Shown here: positions 17,328-25,941 of the stretch, in pieces
Layout: each line of letters opens with the position of its first letter
How positions within the stretch are numbered: the first letter of the stretch is position 1
Source: CAWCAW01 sp963793645
GTDB lineage: Bacteria > Actinomycetota > Acidimicrobiia > Acidimicrobiales > UBA8190
Assembly: GCA_963793645.1 (NCBI GenBank)
Contig: CAWCAW010000007.1
Location: forward strand, 124,001-188,000
DNA: 64,000 nt
Direction: 5' to 3'
Made by a program: the position numbers and the translations under genes
Notes under the pieces: generated by a model
Databases searched by the model: none
What the model was told of the DNA's origin: nothing
What the model saw: only the letters and a program-made list of their open reading frames with translations

Positions 17328-20300
17328 GTTCCCCCCGTCGGTGCCGCGCCGGCCACCGCCGCCGGGGCGAGCTCTGGTGCCGCCGGGTCGGAGCTCGACG
17401 GCACGTCGACATCGGCGACACCGACGCGGCGCCGGCGTCGACGACGACGCAACGTCAGCCACCACCAATCGAGCCACACCCGCCGGCCCACCAAGGCTCC
17501 GGCCAGCACGACCCAGGCGGCGACCTCGGCGGCGACCTCGGCGCCGTGGGCCCCCGAGCCGTCGAAGGCAACGGTGACCGTGCCGGGCTTGAGCACCCCG
17601 AATGCCGGCGCGTACCCAAAGGCCGTAACGCGCCGCGCCAGGTGCCCATTGACGTCGAGGGTCCACGCCTTGGCCGGCGCCACGGCCAGCACAACGGCGC
17701 CGGCTCGCACCAAACCGCGGACCTCGCTGGCGTCGGGGCCCGCCGGGAGTATCGGGTTCCCGCCCGCCAACGCCGGCGAAGATCCACGGGCCAACGTGGC
17801 GACATGCACGGCCGCTGATCGACCGAAGACTTCGGAACGCTGCGCCAGGGCCGAGTTATTGGTGAAGACCGTGAACCCCGACTGGCCGACGACCTCGTGG
17901 AGATCGTTCTGCGCCTCCAAGGCGGGGAGCAGCGAAGCCGGCGGGGGGTAGCCAATGGGCGTCTGGTACCCGGGTATCGATGGCGCCAAGGTGTCCACGA
18001 CCACGACGTAGCGCACCGCATAGGGCGCCAACAGCTGCCCCAGTCGAACCGTGGCGTTGTCTTCGGCTAGGCCGAGGGCGGCACCGACGGCGGCGGCGGG
18101 GCCCGGGGACGATCCCGCCCACTGGGCGGTGGCGTCGGGGAGGCCGTCTTCACTCAGTAGATACGCCAAACCGGGCGACGCCTGCCACCCGTTGCCCGGC
18201 AAGGCCCGGGGATCGCCCAGCCACAGCACCCGGAAGTCGCCCTGCGCGCCTCGGGCCGCCATCCACGACGTGGCCTGTCCGTAGCCACTGACGGGAAGGT
18301 CCCAGCGCCCGTTGAACGACGCGGCCAGTACGGGAAGCGCTCCTACCACCACGGCCACCGCGCAGAGCGCGGCGGTGGCCTGACGCCAGCCGAAGTTGTG
18401 CTTGGGCAGGTCCACCTCAAAGGCACGCACCCCGAGCCCGATGGCGAGGGCGATGCCGATGCCGGCCGGCGCCAGCAACATGGGGGCGGGCACAGCGAAG
18501 CCACCCAGCCAGTGCCTTCCCCCGGCCCAGGCCACGGCCCAGCACACCACCGTGAGGATCCAGGCGCGCCCGGCCCAGCCCAGGCGCCACCGGGTCCCGA
18601 TGACCAGGGGTAAGGCGGCGGCGGCCAGAAACGCCCACGCCAGGGGGGTGTCGCCGATGGGACCGAGGGCGAGACGCAACAACGAGCTCCACGACGGCCC
18701 CGACGACGGGGAGACGGCCACCCCGAGGAGGGCTTGCCAGCGGGCCGGTCCCCACAGCACCGACAGCGACCACGGGGCGAGCACCACTAAGGCCACCACC
18801 AGCGCGCCGGCGGTGACCACGAGCACGCGTCCGGCGGCGGCCAGAGCCTCGGGAGCACCGACCACGACGATCCCCAGGGCCACGCCCACCGCCATGACGA
18901 CGATGACCGCAGCGAGGGAGGGCGACCCGGCGCACGCCAGAGCCGCCAACGCGCCGAGGGACAAGGCCTGGCCGAGGACGCTGCGTCGCCAAGGCCGGCC
19001 ATGGCCATGGAGTCCGACGACGCCGGTATGGGGGCCGAAGCCGAATGGATCGAGCGAGCCGGCTCGGGCCAAGCGGGCGAAGATCCACGGGCCGGCCCCG
19101 TAGGCGAGCAAGGCGTCGACGCGACCGGTGGCCAGCGCGTTGTACGCCACCGGAATGGCCAGGTAAGCGAGCACCGAAGTCAGGCGGGACCATGTCGACC
19201 CGAACGCCCGGGTGAGGCGCGCCATGCCGATGGCGCCGATAGGGATGCACCCGAGAACGACGACTTTTTGGGCCAATCCGACCGAATCGCCCAGCACGGC
19301 AGCCAGCACCCCGAGCACGACGGTGGCTGGCGAGGTGGGATCCGTCGTCCCCACCCCGGTGGGCTGCCATCCCGACCCAAAACGGTGGAAGAGGTTGCCC
19401 AGTGCCGGCATGGGAAGCAGCTGTCCCACATAGGGAAAACCGCCGCCGATGAGTTGGCGGGTCCCGAACAGCAAGACGACGGCAACCAATATCCACAAGG
19501 TGGCCCGCCCCCGAGCCGATTCGACCAGGGCCCGACGCGAGGGCGTGATGTCCTCGGCGTGGTCCTCGGCCCACGCCTCGTCGGCGACAGCTCCTCGGTG
19601 CGCGGCCGTCAATCCCGACGTGACGGCCCGCCGGACGTATGCGGTCAACCGAGCGCTGCCGCGCAGCTGCAATCTTCTGACCTCGGCGTCATCGAGCCGC
19701 CGCAAGCCCTGCACGGCGGCGCGTTCGCCTCGCAGTGACCGGCGCCGCGCCATGTTCCAACGCCATGCGTGAGAGACGGCCGAGGCGCGGTCGCCATGGC
19801 CACTCACCCGAGCGATGCAGTACTCGGCGAAGGCCAACACCGCCAGCTGGGGCAGCACCCGACACCGGTGGAACCGGCCGTAGCACTTGAGCACAGCGTG
19901 CAGCTCGTGGCGCCGCTGCAGAGCCTGCAAGGTGACACGCGGGACGCGCCGATGAGGCCCGTGGCGCATCCGCCCGCCGTGGCGGCGGCGCTCCAGTGGT
20001 GCAGAGCGGCGACCTGCGGTCGATGCACCGGGTGCCGCCGGAGACGGGGCCGGAGCCGCCGACGCTTCGCTCAACGCCGATGCTTCGGTCAACGCCGATG
20101 CTTCGGTCAAAACAGACGCGTCGGCATCCGGCCCGGTCCCGGGTTCGTCGATACCGGGCAACCCGGGACCGCGCCTGGGCTGGGAGAGCTCGGGTAGTCC
20201 CCTCTTGCCCCCGGCGAGTTGTTCGAGGTGCCGGACGCGCGCCGCGGGGGCCACCACTACCCGGGCGCCGGCCACCTGGGCTCGCCAGCACAGGTCGAGG

Positions 20301-20890
20301 TCCTCGCCCATGGCGAAGATGTCGGGGTCGAACCCCCCGAGTTCGGCAAAGAGGTCGGCGCGCACCAAGGTGCACCCACCGGGGGCCAAGAACACGTCGC
20401 GCACGGCGTCGTGCTGCCCTTGATCGATCTCGCCGGGCTCGACGCGGTCGACGACGGCCCCGCCTTTGTCCACGGCCATGCCCACATGCAACAGACGCCG
20501 AGGGTCGTCCCACGCCACCAACTTGGGGGAGACGATGCCGGCGTTGGACCGGAACGACTCTTCGACGAGCAGATGCACGACGTCTGGATCGGGGGCCACG
20601 TCATCGTGACAGAACAAGTAATGCGAGGCGCCCGCCACCATCGTGAGCGCCTCGTTGGCGCTGGCCCCGAAACCCAGGTTGGCCTCGAGGCGCCGCACGT
20701 ACGCGCCCGGCAATACCGATGCCACACGAGCGGTGGGGTCCTCGACGCTGCCGTTGTCCAGAACGAGAACGGATAATTCGTCGTAGTCCTGTTGGGAAAA
20801 GGCCTGCAGAGCCTCTTCGAACCACGTCCCCGGATCGCAGGTGACGATCACGGCGACCACCTGGGGAGCCATCATCTCCATCAGGGGCAT
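17324..20890 (-). CDS. Giant GT2 glycosyltransferase-membrane fusion protein
   Basis: The first 240 residues or so are a GT-A fold family 2 glycosyltransferase: VVAVIVTCD, VLVLDNGS, the HDDVAPD metal-site segment and GEDLDLCWRA near residue 195. A low-complexity Ala/Ser/Pro linker with an 18-nt repeat and a basic region follow. From about residue 440 there is a polytopic membrane region of roughly ten or more helices, with an extracytoplasmic segment of 250 residues or so before a final helix and a basic C-terminus. At 1188 residues it is much longer than ordinary GT2 enzymes. The start may be ATG 20881 rather than 20890, because a TAGCCT hexamer (20892-20897) ends only one base before 20890. 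The substrate is unknown; cell-envelope glycan assembly is inferred. Confidence 0.75.
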   Translation of the reverse strand: MPLMEMMAPQVVAVIVTCDPGTWFEEALQAFSQQDYDELSVLVLDNGSVEDPTARVASVLPGAYVRRLEANLGFGASANEALTMVAGASHYLFCHDDVAPDPDVVHLLVEESFRSNAGIVSPKLVAWDDPRRLLHVGMAVDKGGAVVDRVEPGEIDQGQHDAVRDVFLAPGGCTLVRADLFAELGGFDPDIFAMGEDLDLCWRAQVAGARVVVAPAARVRHLEQLAGGKRGLPELSQPRRGPGLPGIDEPGTGPDADASVLTEASALTEASALSEASAAPAPSPAAPGASTAGRRSAPLERRRHGGRMRHGPHRRVPRVTLQALQRRHELHAVLKCYGRFHRCRVLPQLAVLAFAEYCIARVSGHGDRASAVSHAWRWNMARRRSLRGERAAVQGLRRLDDAEVRRLQLRGSARLTAYVRRAVTSGLTAAHRGAVADEAWAEDHAEDITPSRRALVESARGRATLWILVAVVLLFGTRQLIGGGFPYVGQLLPMPALGNLFHRFGSGWQPTGVGTTDPTSPATVVLGVLAAVLGDSVGLAQKVVVLGCIPIGAIGMARLTRAFGSTWSRLTSVLAYLAIPVAYNALATGRVDALLAYGAGPWIFARLARAGSLDPFGFGPHTGVVGLHGHGRPWRRSVLGQALSLGALAALACAGSPSLAAVIVVMAVGVALGIVVVGAPEALAAAGRVLVVTAGALVVALVVLAPWSLSVLWGPARWQALLGVAVSPSSGPSWSSLLRLALGPIGDTPLAWAFLAAAALPLVIGTRWRLGWAGRAWILTVVCWAVAWAGGRHWLGGFAVPAPMLLAPAGIGIALAIGLGVRAFEVDLPKHNFGWRQATAALCAVAVVVGALPVLAASFNGRWDLPVSGYGQATSWMAARGAQGDFRVLWLGDPRALPGNGWQASPGLAYLLSEDGLPDATAQWAGSSPGPAAAVGAALGLAEDNATVRLGQLLAPYAVRYVVVVDTLAPSIPGYQTPIGYPPPASLLPALEAQNDLHEVVGQSGFTVFTNNSALAQRSEVFGRSAAVHVATLARGSSPALAGGNPILPAGPDASEVRGLVRAGAVVLAVAPAKAWTLDVNGHLARRVTAFGYAPAFGVLKPGTVTVAFDGSGAHGAEVAAEVAAWVVLAGALVGRRVWLDWWWLTLRRRRRRRRVGVADVDVPSSSDPAAPELAPAAVAGAAPTGGT
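20064..20117 (-). repeat. 18-nt tandem repeat in the GT2 linker
   Basis: Two close copies on the plus strand (GCTTCGCTCAACGCCGAT at 20064-20081 and 20082-20099 with one change) are followed by a diverged third (20100-20117). They encode Ala-Leu-Thr-Glu-Ala-Ser-type units between the transferase and membrane domains. Confidence 0.85.
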
Positions 20891-20930
20891 GAGGCTACCC
20901 GGCCGCCGAAACCCACCTCAGAAGGGAATT

Positions 20931-20971
20931 CGGGAGAAGTGCTTGCAACTGTTAGCACTCTCCCGTACAGT
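20931..20971 (+). promoter_or_regulatory. Promoter overlapped by a CIRCE-like inverted repeat
   Basis: TTGCAA (20943-20948) and TACAGT (20966-20971) are 17 nt apart, a good sigma-A-type promoter for the gene at 21047. Overlapping it is an inverted repeat: CGGGAG-A-AGTGCT (20931-20943), 10-nt spacer, AGCACTCTCCCG (20954-20965); the arms match over 12 positions with one extra A. The right half contains TTAGCACTC (20952-20960), identical to one half-site of the HrcA operator CIRCE, but the half-sites are in the opposite order to canonical CIRCE. A repressor site is likely; its owner is unknown. Confidence 0.6.
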
Positions 20972-21046
20972 AGCTAGCACGACCGAACGCGCCGTGTATC
21001 GGCAACTCGAAAACACATGAGACCCTCACATGGAAGGAAACCTGTA

Positions 21047-21412
21047 GTGCCTGAGTTCAAGGACATCATCGAACCCGTCACCAAATCCACCCGCGACGCC
21101 GCCTATGTCGTCGTCGGCCTCGGAGTGCTCGCCTTTCAGCGGGCCCAGGTCCGCCGTCAGGAGCTGTCCAAGAAGCTGGCCGAGCCGAAGAGCCTGGTAG
21201 AGGACCGTATCGGCGACGTCAGGGGCCAGATCACCAAGCAGGTCCAAACCGTCGATGCCGTTTTCGAGCAGGTCATCGATCGCATCGAGGCCTCCCTCGA
21301 GCCCATCGAGGAGCGCTTGCCGGCGCAAGCCAAGGACCTGGTGAAAAACGCCCACATCCAGGCTCGTGACGCTCGCCAGCAGCTGCGCAACCTGATCAGC
21401 AACGCCGCCTGA
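21047..21412 (+). CDS. Small helical protein of unknown function
   Basis: The 121-residue product starts at GTG 21047, placed by GGAAGGAAA eight bases upstream; an in-frame ATG at 21017 lies before that site. A short hydrophobic segment (AAYVVVGLGVLAFQRA, residues about 14-29) could be a membrane or membrane-surface helix. It is followed by about 90 residues of amphipathic, charged helix rich in Gln, Glu, Arg and Val (for example IEASLEPIEERLPAQ). This composition recalls phasin-like or coiled-coil surface proteins, but I do not recognise a family. It is a single-gene unit with its own promoter, operator-like repeat and terminator. Confidence 0.7.
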   Translation: MPEFKDIIEPVTKSTRDAAYVVVGLGVLAFQRAQVRRQELSKKLAEPKSLVEDRIGDVRGQITKQVQTVDAVFEQVIDRIEASLEPIEERLPAQAKDLVKNAHIQARDARQQLRNLISNAA

Positions 21413-21508
21413 TTCTCGGCGCCCTTGGGCGCTCATGAGCTGGGCCCCCTCCCCCGGGACGGCCCGAGCGAATCGGTCACCCCCCATACCGACCGGTTCC
21501 TAATGGAC

Positions 21509-21536
21509 GAACGGCCTGCCCTCGGGCAGGCCGTTC
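21509..21536. terminator. Bidirectional hairpin terminator
   Basis: GAACGGCCTGCC (21509-21520), loop CTCG and GGCAGGCCGTTC (21525-21536) form a perfect 12-bp stem. It lies between two convergent genes (ends 21412 and 21543) and can serve both. There is no T tract, as is common in actinobacteria. Confidence 0.8.
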
Positions 21537-21542
21537 GCTCGT

Positions 21543-22439
21543 TCAGGCGGCGGACTCGCTCCACGACGTGAGCACGTCGCGCAGTGTCTGGTCGAGGTCG
21601 ATACGGGGCTCCCACCCGGTCACCGAGTGCAACCTCGACGCGTCTCCCCGCACTACCGGGACGTCGACGGGTCGCACCAGGTCGGGATCGGTCACGATGT
21701 CGAGCTGGGCGTCAGCCAGGTGCAACAACCGGGCGGCGATGTCGTCGATAGAGATGTCGCGCCCCGAGCAGACGTTGTAGACCTCGCCGGCCACGCCCCG
21801 TTCCACGAGCAACCGGTAGGCGCGCACGACGTCGCGTACGTCGGTGAAATCACGCCGAGCCGACAGGTTTCCCACCGCCATGCTCGACGAACCCGATTGG
21901 TGTGCCTCCATGATGCGTTGCGCCAAGGCGGGGACCACGAAAGCCGATGACTGACCGGGGCCAATGTGGTTGAAGGGACGGACCCGGATAACAGCGCTGC
22001 CGTAGGCCAGATGGGCCTGGACCCCGATGTACTCGGCGGCCACCTTGCTCGATGCATAAGGCGTGACGGGGGCCAACGAGGCGGATTCCGAGACGGGGAG
22101 GTCGGCTTCGGCCACGGCTCCATAGACCTCGGCGGAGCTCGTCAGCAGCACGGTGGGAGCCGTCGGACATGACCGGGCCGCCTCGAGCACCTGCAAGGTG
22201 CCCAGCGCATTGACCCGGAACACCTCAGCGGGCTCGTTCCATGACTTGCCGACGCTGGTCAGTGCAGCCAGGTGGTAGATGGCGTCGGGTGCCGCGTCTC
22301 GCACGGCCCGTCCGATGGCGGCACCGTCGGTGACGTCGACTTCGTGATCGACGGCGATGACCTCGTCGCCTTGTTCGCCCAGATGGGCGGCCAGCCAGGT
22401 GCCCACGAACCCTCGGGCTCCGGTGACGAGGGCACGCAT
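21543..22439 (-). CDS. NAD(P)-dependent sugar reductase, GDP-4-keto-6-deoxymannose reductase-like
   Basis: The 298-residue short-chain-type (extended SDR) protein has the Rossmann motif GARGFVG near the N-terminus, the catalytic YASSK (about residues 127-131) with the upstream Ser-Ser-Ala segment, and the substrate loop RPFNHIGPGQ. The last is typical of the Rmd/GDP-6-deoxy-D-mannose reductase group, which makes GDP-rhamnose or GDP-6-deoxytalose from the product of GDP-mannose dehydratase. No dehydratase gene is in the window. TAACCT ends 8 nt before ATG 22439, so it may have a leaderless mRNA. The glycosyltransferase gene ending at 22473 is upstream on the same strand. Confidence 0.75.
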   Translation of the reverse strand: MRALVTGARGFVGTWLAAHLGEQGDEVIAVDHEVDVTDGAAIGRAVRDAAPDAIYHLAALTSVGKSWNEPAEVFRVNALGTLQVLEAARSCPTAPTVLLTSSAEVYGAVAEADLPVSESASLAPVTPYASSKVAAEYIGVQAHLAYGSAVIRVRPFNHIGPGQSSAFVVPALAQRIMEAHQSGSSSMAVGNLSARRDFTDVRDVVRAYRLLVERGVAGEVYNVCSGRDISIDDIAARLLHLADAQLDIVTDPDLVRPVDVPVVRGDASRLHSVTGWEPRIDLDQTLRDVLTSWSESAA

Positions 22440-22472
22440 GGCGCCGAAGGTTACAGGTCGGGCCGTGGCTTG

Positions 22473-23646
22473 CTACCCGGTGCTGCCTCCCGCCGCTTCC
22501 CGATAGACGGCGCGCGTTTTTTGAATCATCTGCGGCCAACTGAACCCGACGGCTCGGCGTCGTCCCGCCGCGCCCCGTTCGCCACGGCCATGCTCGTCGG
22601 CCAGGAGCCCGGCCAGCATCTGCGCCCATTGGTCGACGTCGCCCACCGGCGCGAAAACAGCGGCGTCGCCGGCCACCTCACGCAAAGCGGGGATGTCGGA
22701 GCACACCACGGCGGTGCCTTGAGCCATGGCTTCGAGGACGGGGAGCCCAAAGCCCTCGTGGCGGCTGGGCAAAGCGAAGACATCGGCGGCGGCGTACAGG
22801 GCAGCCAGCTCGGCGTCGGGGAGCCGTCCGACGTGGGTGAGGCGCGGGCCGAGTTGCGCCACGAGCACGGGATCGATGAGGCCTTGGTTCTTCCAACCCT
22901 CAAAACCGGCCAGCACCAGGTCGACGTCGGTGGCAGCGTCCCCTCTCATCACCTTCGCCATCGCCGCCACCAGTGTGCCCACCGCCTTGCGGGGTTCGAG
23001 GCTTCCCACCCACAACACGAAGCGCCGCTGCCCAAGACCGTGCTGGGCCCGCACGGCGGCGACGAACTCGGGGGTCACCACATGCTGGTCGACCCCATAA
23101 GGCACCACCCGGATGCGCTCGGCATCGATGGCGGTCAGCCCGGTGATCTCATCGGCGGCGGCCTGGGTGCCGGTGATGACGAGATCGGCTCGCCGGGCCG
23201 CGGCGCGCAAACCCTGATGATGGAACCAGCGGCCCCGGGCCGAAAAGGCCTCCGGAAACAGCACCGGTGCGGCGTCATGGACGCTCACCACCAAGGGGAG
23301 ACGTCCCGGCGGAGGAACGGCCAGCGACGGCGCGTGGATGAGCTGCCGCGTCAGCCAGATCACGGTGTTGGCGTGACAGCGGCGGAAAGCCGAGCACGTG
23401 CCAGAGGTCATAGAGAAGCGGGCGAGGCAGCGCCAAAACGGCGGGGAGCGCCACCGCCGGGGGGTCGGCCAGGCCCGACTGCGTCCAGGCCGCCGCCACG
23501 GCGTCGGCGCGGTGACGAGCGACGAACGTGATCACCTCGTCGTGAGGTTCCTCGGTGCCAAGTAGCGTGACCAATCGTGCTGTGTAGCGGCCGATCCCGC
23601 CGGGCGACGGCTGCAGGAGCTGCTCGGCGTTGACTGCCACTCGCAT
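22473..23646 (-). CDS. GT4 glycosyltransferase (single-base frameshift)
   Basis: This is a GT-B retaining glycosyltransferase. The N-terminus (ATG 23646; MRVAVNAEQLL, PSPGGIGRYT) and the C-terminal donor domain (RFVLWVGSLEPRK, then SRHEGFGLPVLEAMAQG with the EGFGxPxxE signature) are in two frames. The 1174-nt span is 3n+1. Dropping one T from the TTT run (plus-strand AAA 23386-23388) joins the halves as VLGFRRCHANTVIWL, giving about 390 residues. It overlaps the divergent glycosyltransferase at 23630 by 17 nt at the 5' ends. The sugar donor and acceptor cannot be told from sequence. Confidence 0.8.
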
Positions 23647-24818
23647 CAGGAGGGTCCTCTCGATCCAACCGGTCGCCGAGCGGGGCGGCTCGGACCAACT
23701 GCTCCTGCGCATGGTCCGCCGGCTCACCCAAGACGGATGGGAATGCCACGTGGCGCTGCCGGGGCCGTCCCCGTTGGCCGCCGAGTTTGCCCGCGCCGGG
23801 GCCACCTTGCACGTCGTGAGCATGCGCAGGCTCACCACCAGCGGAACTCAATGGCGTTGGCTGCTCTATGCCCTGGCCTGGCCCGTGTCGGTGTTTCGCC
23901 TCATCGCGCTCGGCGCGCCGCACCCAGGCGGACATCGTGCACAGCAATTCCTTGCACTCGTGGTACGGCTGGGCCGTCGCCTTGTGGCTACGGCGCCCCC
24001 ACGTCTGGCACGCCCGGGAGCTCGTGTTCCAGTCATCAGCGGCATTGCGCGTCGAGCGCGTCCTGACCAAGCGTTACGCAACGGTGGTGGTGGCCATGTC
24101 GAAGGCCATCGCCGCTCAGCTCGACCCGGCCAACGTGAGGGTTGTCTACGACCAACCCGACGAGGGCGAGTTCAGCCCGGCGCGTGCGGGCACGTTCAGA
24201 AAGGCGGTGGGCATACCCGATGATGTCGTGGTGGTCGGCTCGGTGAGCCGGATCGACACCTGGAAGGGTGTCGACGTGCTTGTCGACGCGGCCGGCTCGT
24301 TGACCGAGCGGCGGCCTGGGGTCCAGGTGGTGGTGGCCGGTCCGGCCGTGGCCGGCAAAGAGGACTACGAGCGCACCTTGGCGCGCCGCGCCGCGGGCAT
24401 AGTGGGAATGCACTGGCTGGGGCCGCGCGCCGATGTCGCCGACCTGCTGGCCGATCTTGACGTCTTTGTGGCTCCGTCGACGCTTCCGGAGCCTTTCGGC
24501 ATGGTGATCCTCGAGGCGTTGGCATCTGGCGTGCCGGTGGTCTCGACCGACGCCGGCGGCCCCCAAGAGATCCTGGACAGCTCACCGCCGACCGTAGGTC
24601 GCTTGGTGCCGACCGGGGACGCCGCCGCCTTGGCCGAGGCCACGTTGGCGTTGCTCCCGGCGCAGTCGTCGACCCAAAGGCGTCAACAGCGCAGCGTGCT
24701 CGCCTCGAGTCTTCCTCTGGCCCAACAGCCGTCGTGGGCGGCGCTCTTCGAGGAGATCAGCGACAAGCCGCCGCTTCGTAGAGCTCGACGAGCCCGGCGG
24801 CACACGCCGTCCAGGTGA
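23630..24818 (+). CDS. GT4 glycosyltransferase (single-base frameshift)
   Basis: The N-terminal acceptor domain (TTG 23630; RVLSIQPVAERGGSDQLL) and the remainder (QADIVHSNSLHSWYGW, VGSVSRIDTWKGVDVL, then STLPEPFGMVILEALASG) are in two frames. The 1189-nt span is 3n+1; removing one G of the GG at 23912-23913 gives LIALARRTQADIVHSN, a natural junction. The repaired length is about 395. The last 20 residues are Arg-rich and overlap the end of the opposing gene (24757) by 62 nt, so the true stop could be slightly earlier if another base error is present. The start is weakly supported (AGGAG upstream). Confidence 0.78.
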
Positions 24819-25869
24819 ATTGCCCGGCCCGCTGGTGGCCGGCCTCGATCAGGGCGCCGCGCATGTCCTCGTCGTCGATGACCTTTTCCAATGCCGCCGC
24901 CAGGGCGTCGGGATCGCCCGGGGCCACCAGCACAGCCGCGTCGCCCACCACCTCGGGCACAGCACCGGCGGCGGTGGCCACCACCGCAACCCCGGCCGCC
25001 ATTGCTTCGAGGGGCGGGAACCCGAAACCCTCGTAGCGCGACGGATAGGCCAGCACGGTGGCTCGGGCCAGCACCTGAGCCAAGGTGTCGTCAGACAGGT
25101 ACCCGGTGCGCACGACACGCCCGGCGAAGCGGGCGCTGTCCAAGGCAGAGCTCAGGGCGTCGCTCCCCCACCCCGGCGGGCCGACCAGCACCAGCGCCAC
25201 ATCGAGATGATCGCCGGCCAGCCGGTCGAAGGCCCGGACGAGACCAGGAAGGTCCTTGCGCGGTTCGACGGTGCCCACCGCCAATATGTAACGGCGCGTG
25301 CCGGGCGGAAGCGCCACGCCCAGGATGCCCGCATCAGGACCGGCCCTGGGGCGCGTCGGGATGCCGTGGTAGACGACGCGTACCCGAGCCGGGTCGGCTC
25401 CGAACTCGGCCACGACTTCGTCGGCGACGAAGCGAGAGGGCGTGTGCACCCACGCGCCGGCGTCGATGGCGCGCCGGACCAGACGCGGGTAGGCCAGGCT
25501 GGGCCCGTCGCACATTTCCGGAAAGCGCAGCGGCGTCAGATCGTGCACCGTCACCACGCGCCCGGCCCGGCGGGTCGGGGGCACCACGAAGTTGGTTCCG
25601 TGCACGACGTCGCTTTGGCTCACGAACCATTCGAGGGGCGGCACAGGAAGATGGCGCCACGCCATGTGCAACGGGCGCGCCGGCATGGCGCGTTGGTGGA
25701 CCCGCACGCCGGGGGGCACCAGTGGGGCCAACATCTGACGCCGTCGCCACGATACGGCAAACGCACGCACGTCGACGTCGGGGTCCGCACCCAGACCTTG
25801 CAGGGCGCCGAGGCAGAATTCGCCCACCCCGGTACGCACGCCCAACAAGGGCGTGGCATCCACCGACAC
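24757..25869 (-). CDS. GT4 glycosyltransferase
   Basis: The 370-residue GT-B enzyme carries the N-terminal segment SVDATPLLGVRTGVGEF, the donor-domain VGTVEPRKDLPGLV, and the signature SRYEGFGFPPLEAMAAG. The frame is open further upstream but unrelated to the family there. I chose GTG 25869, which has GAGGG about 8 nt upstream and matches family N-termini; GTG 25863 and 25908 are alternatives. It is divergent from cofD (72 nt apart) and convergent, with overlap, to the 23630 gene. Likely involved in the same glycan as its neighbours. Confidence 0.8.
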   Translation of the reverse strand: MSVDATPLLGVRTGVGEFCLGALQGLGADPDVDVRAFAVSWRRRQMLAPLVPPGVRVHQRAMPARPLHMAWRHLPVPPLEWFVSQSDVVHGTNFVVPPTRRAGRVVTVHDLTPLRFPEMCDGPSLAYPRLVRRAIDAGAWVHTPSRFVADEVVAEFGADPARVRVVYHGIPTRPRAGPDAGILGVALPPGTRRYILAVGTVEPRKDLPGLVRAFDRLAGDHLDVALVLVGPPGWGSDALSSALDSARFAGRVVRTGYLSDDTLAQVLARATVLAYPSRYEGFGFPPLEAMAAGVAVVATAAGAVPEVVGDAAVLVAPGDPDALAAALEKVIDDEDMRGALIEAGHQRAGQFTWTACAAGLVELYEAAACR

Positions 25870-25929
25870 CGAGAGGCCCTCGTGCGCTGTGGCATCGCCG
25901 GGCCGCACTTGGTGAGCCTTGCACACCGT

Positions 25930-25935
25930 TAGCCT
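25930..25935 (+). promoter_or_regulatory. Putative -10 box of cofD (leaderless)
   Basis: TAGCCT ends 6 nt before the GTG start of cofD. There is no room for a ribosome-binding site, so a leaderless mRNA is expected. Confidence 0.5.
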
Positions 25936-25941
25936 GACCCC

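Noticed and set aside
20952..20960. Canonical CIRCE element
   Set aside because: TTAGCACTC is present, but the partner GAGTGCTAA does not follow at 9 nt. Only a reversed arrangement is found, so it is reported as CIRCE-like.
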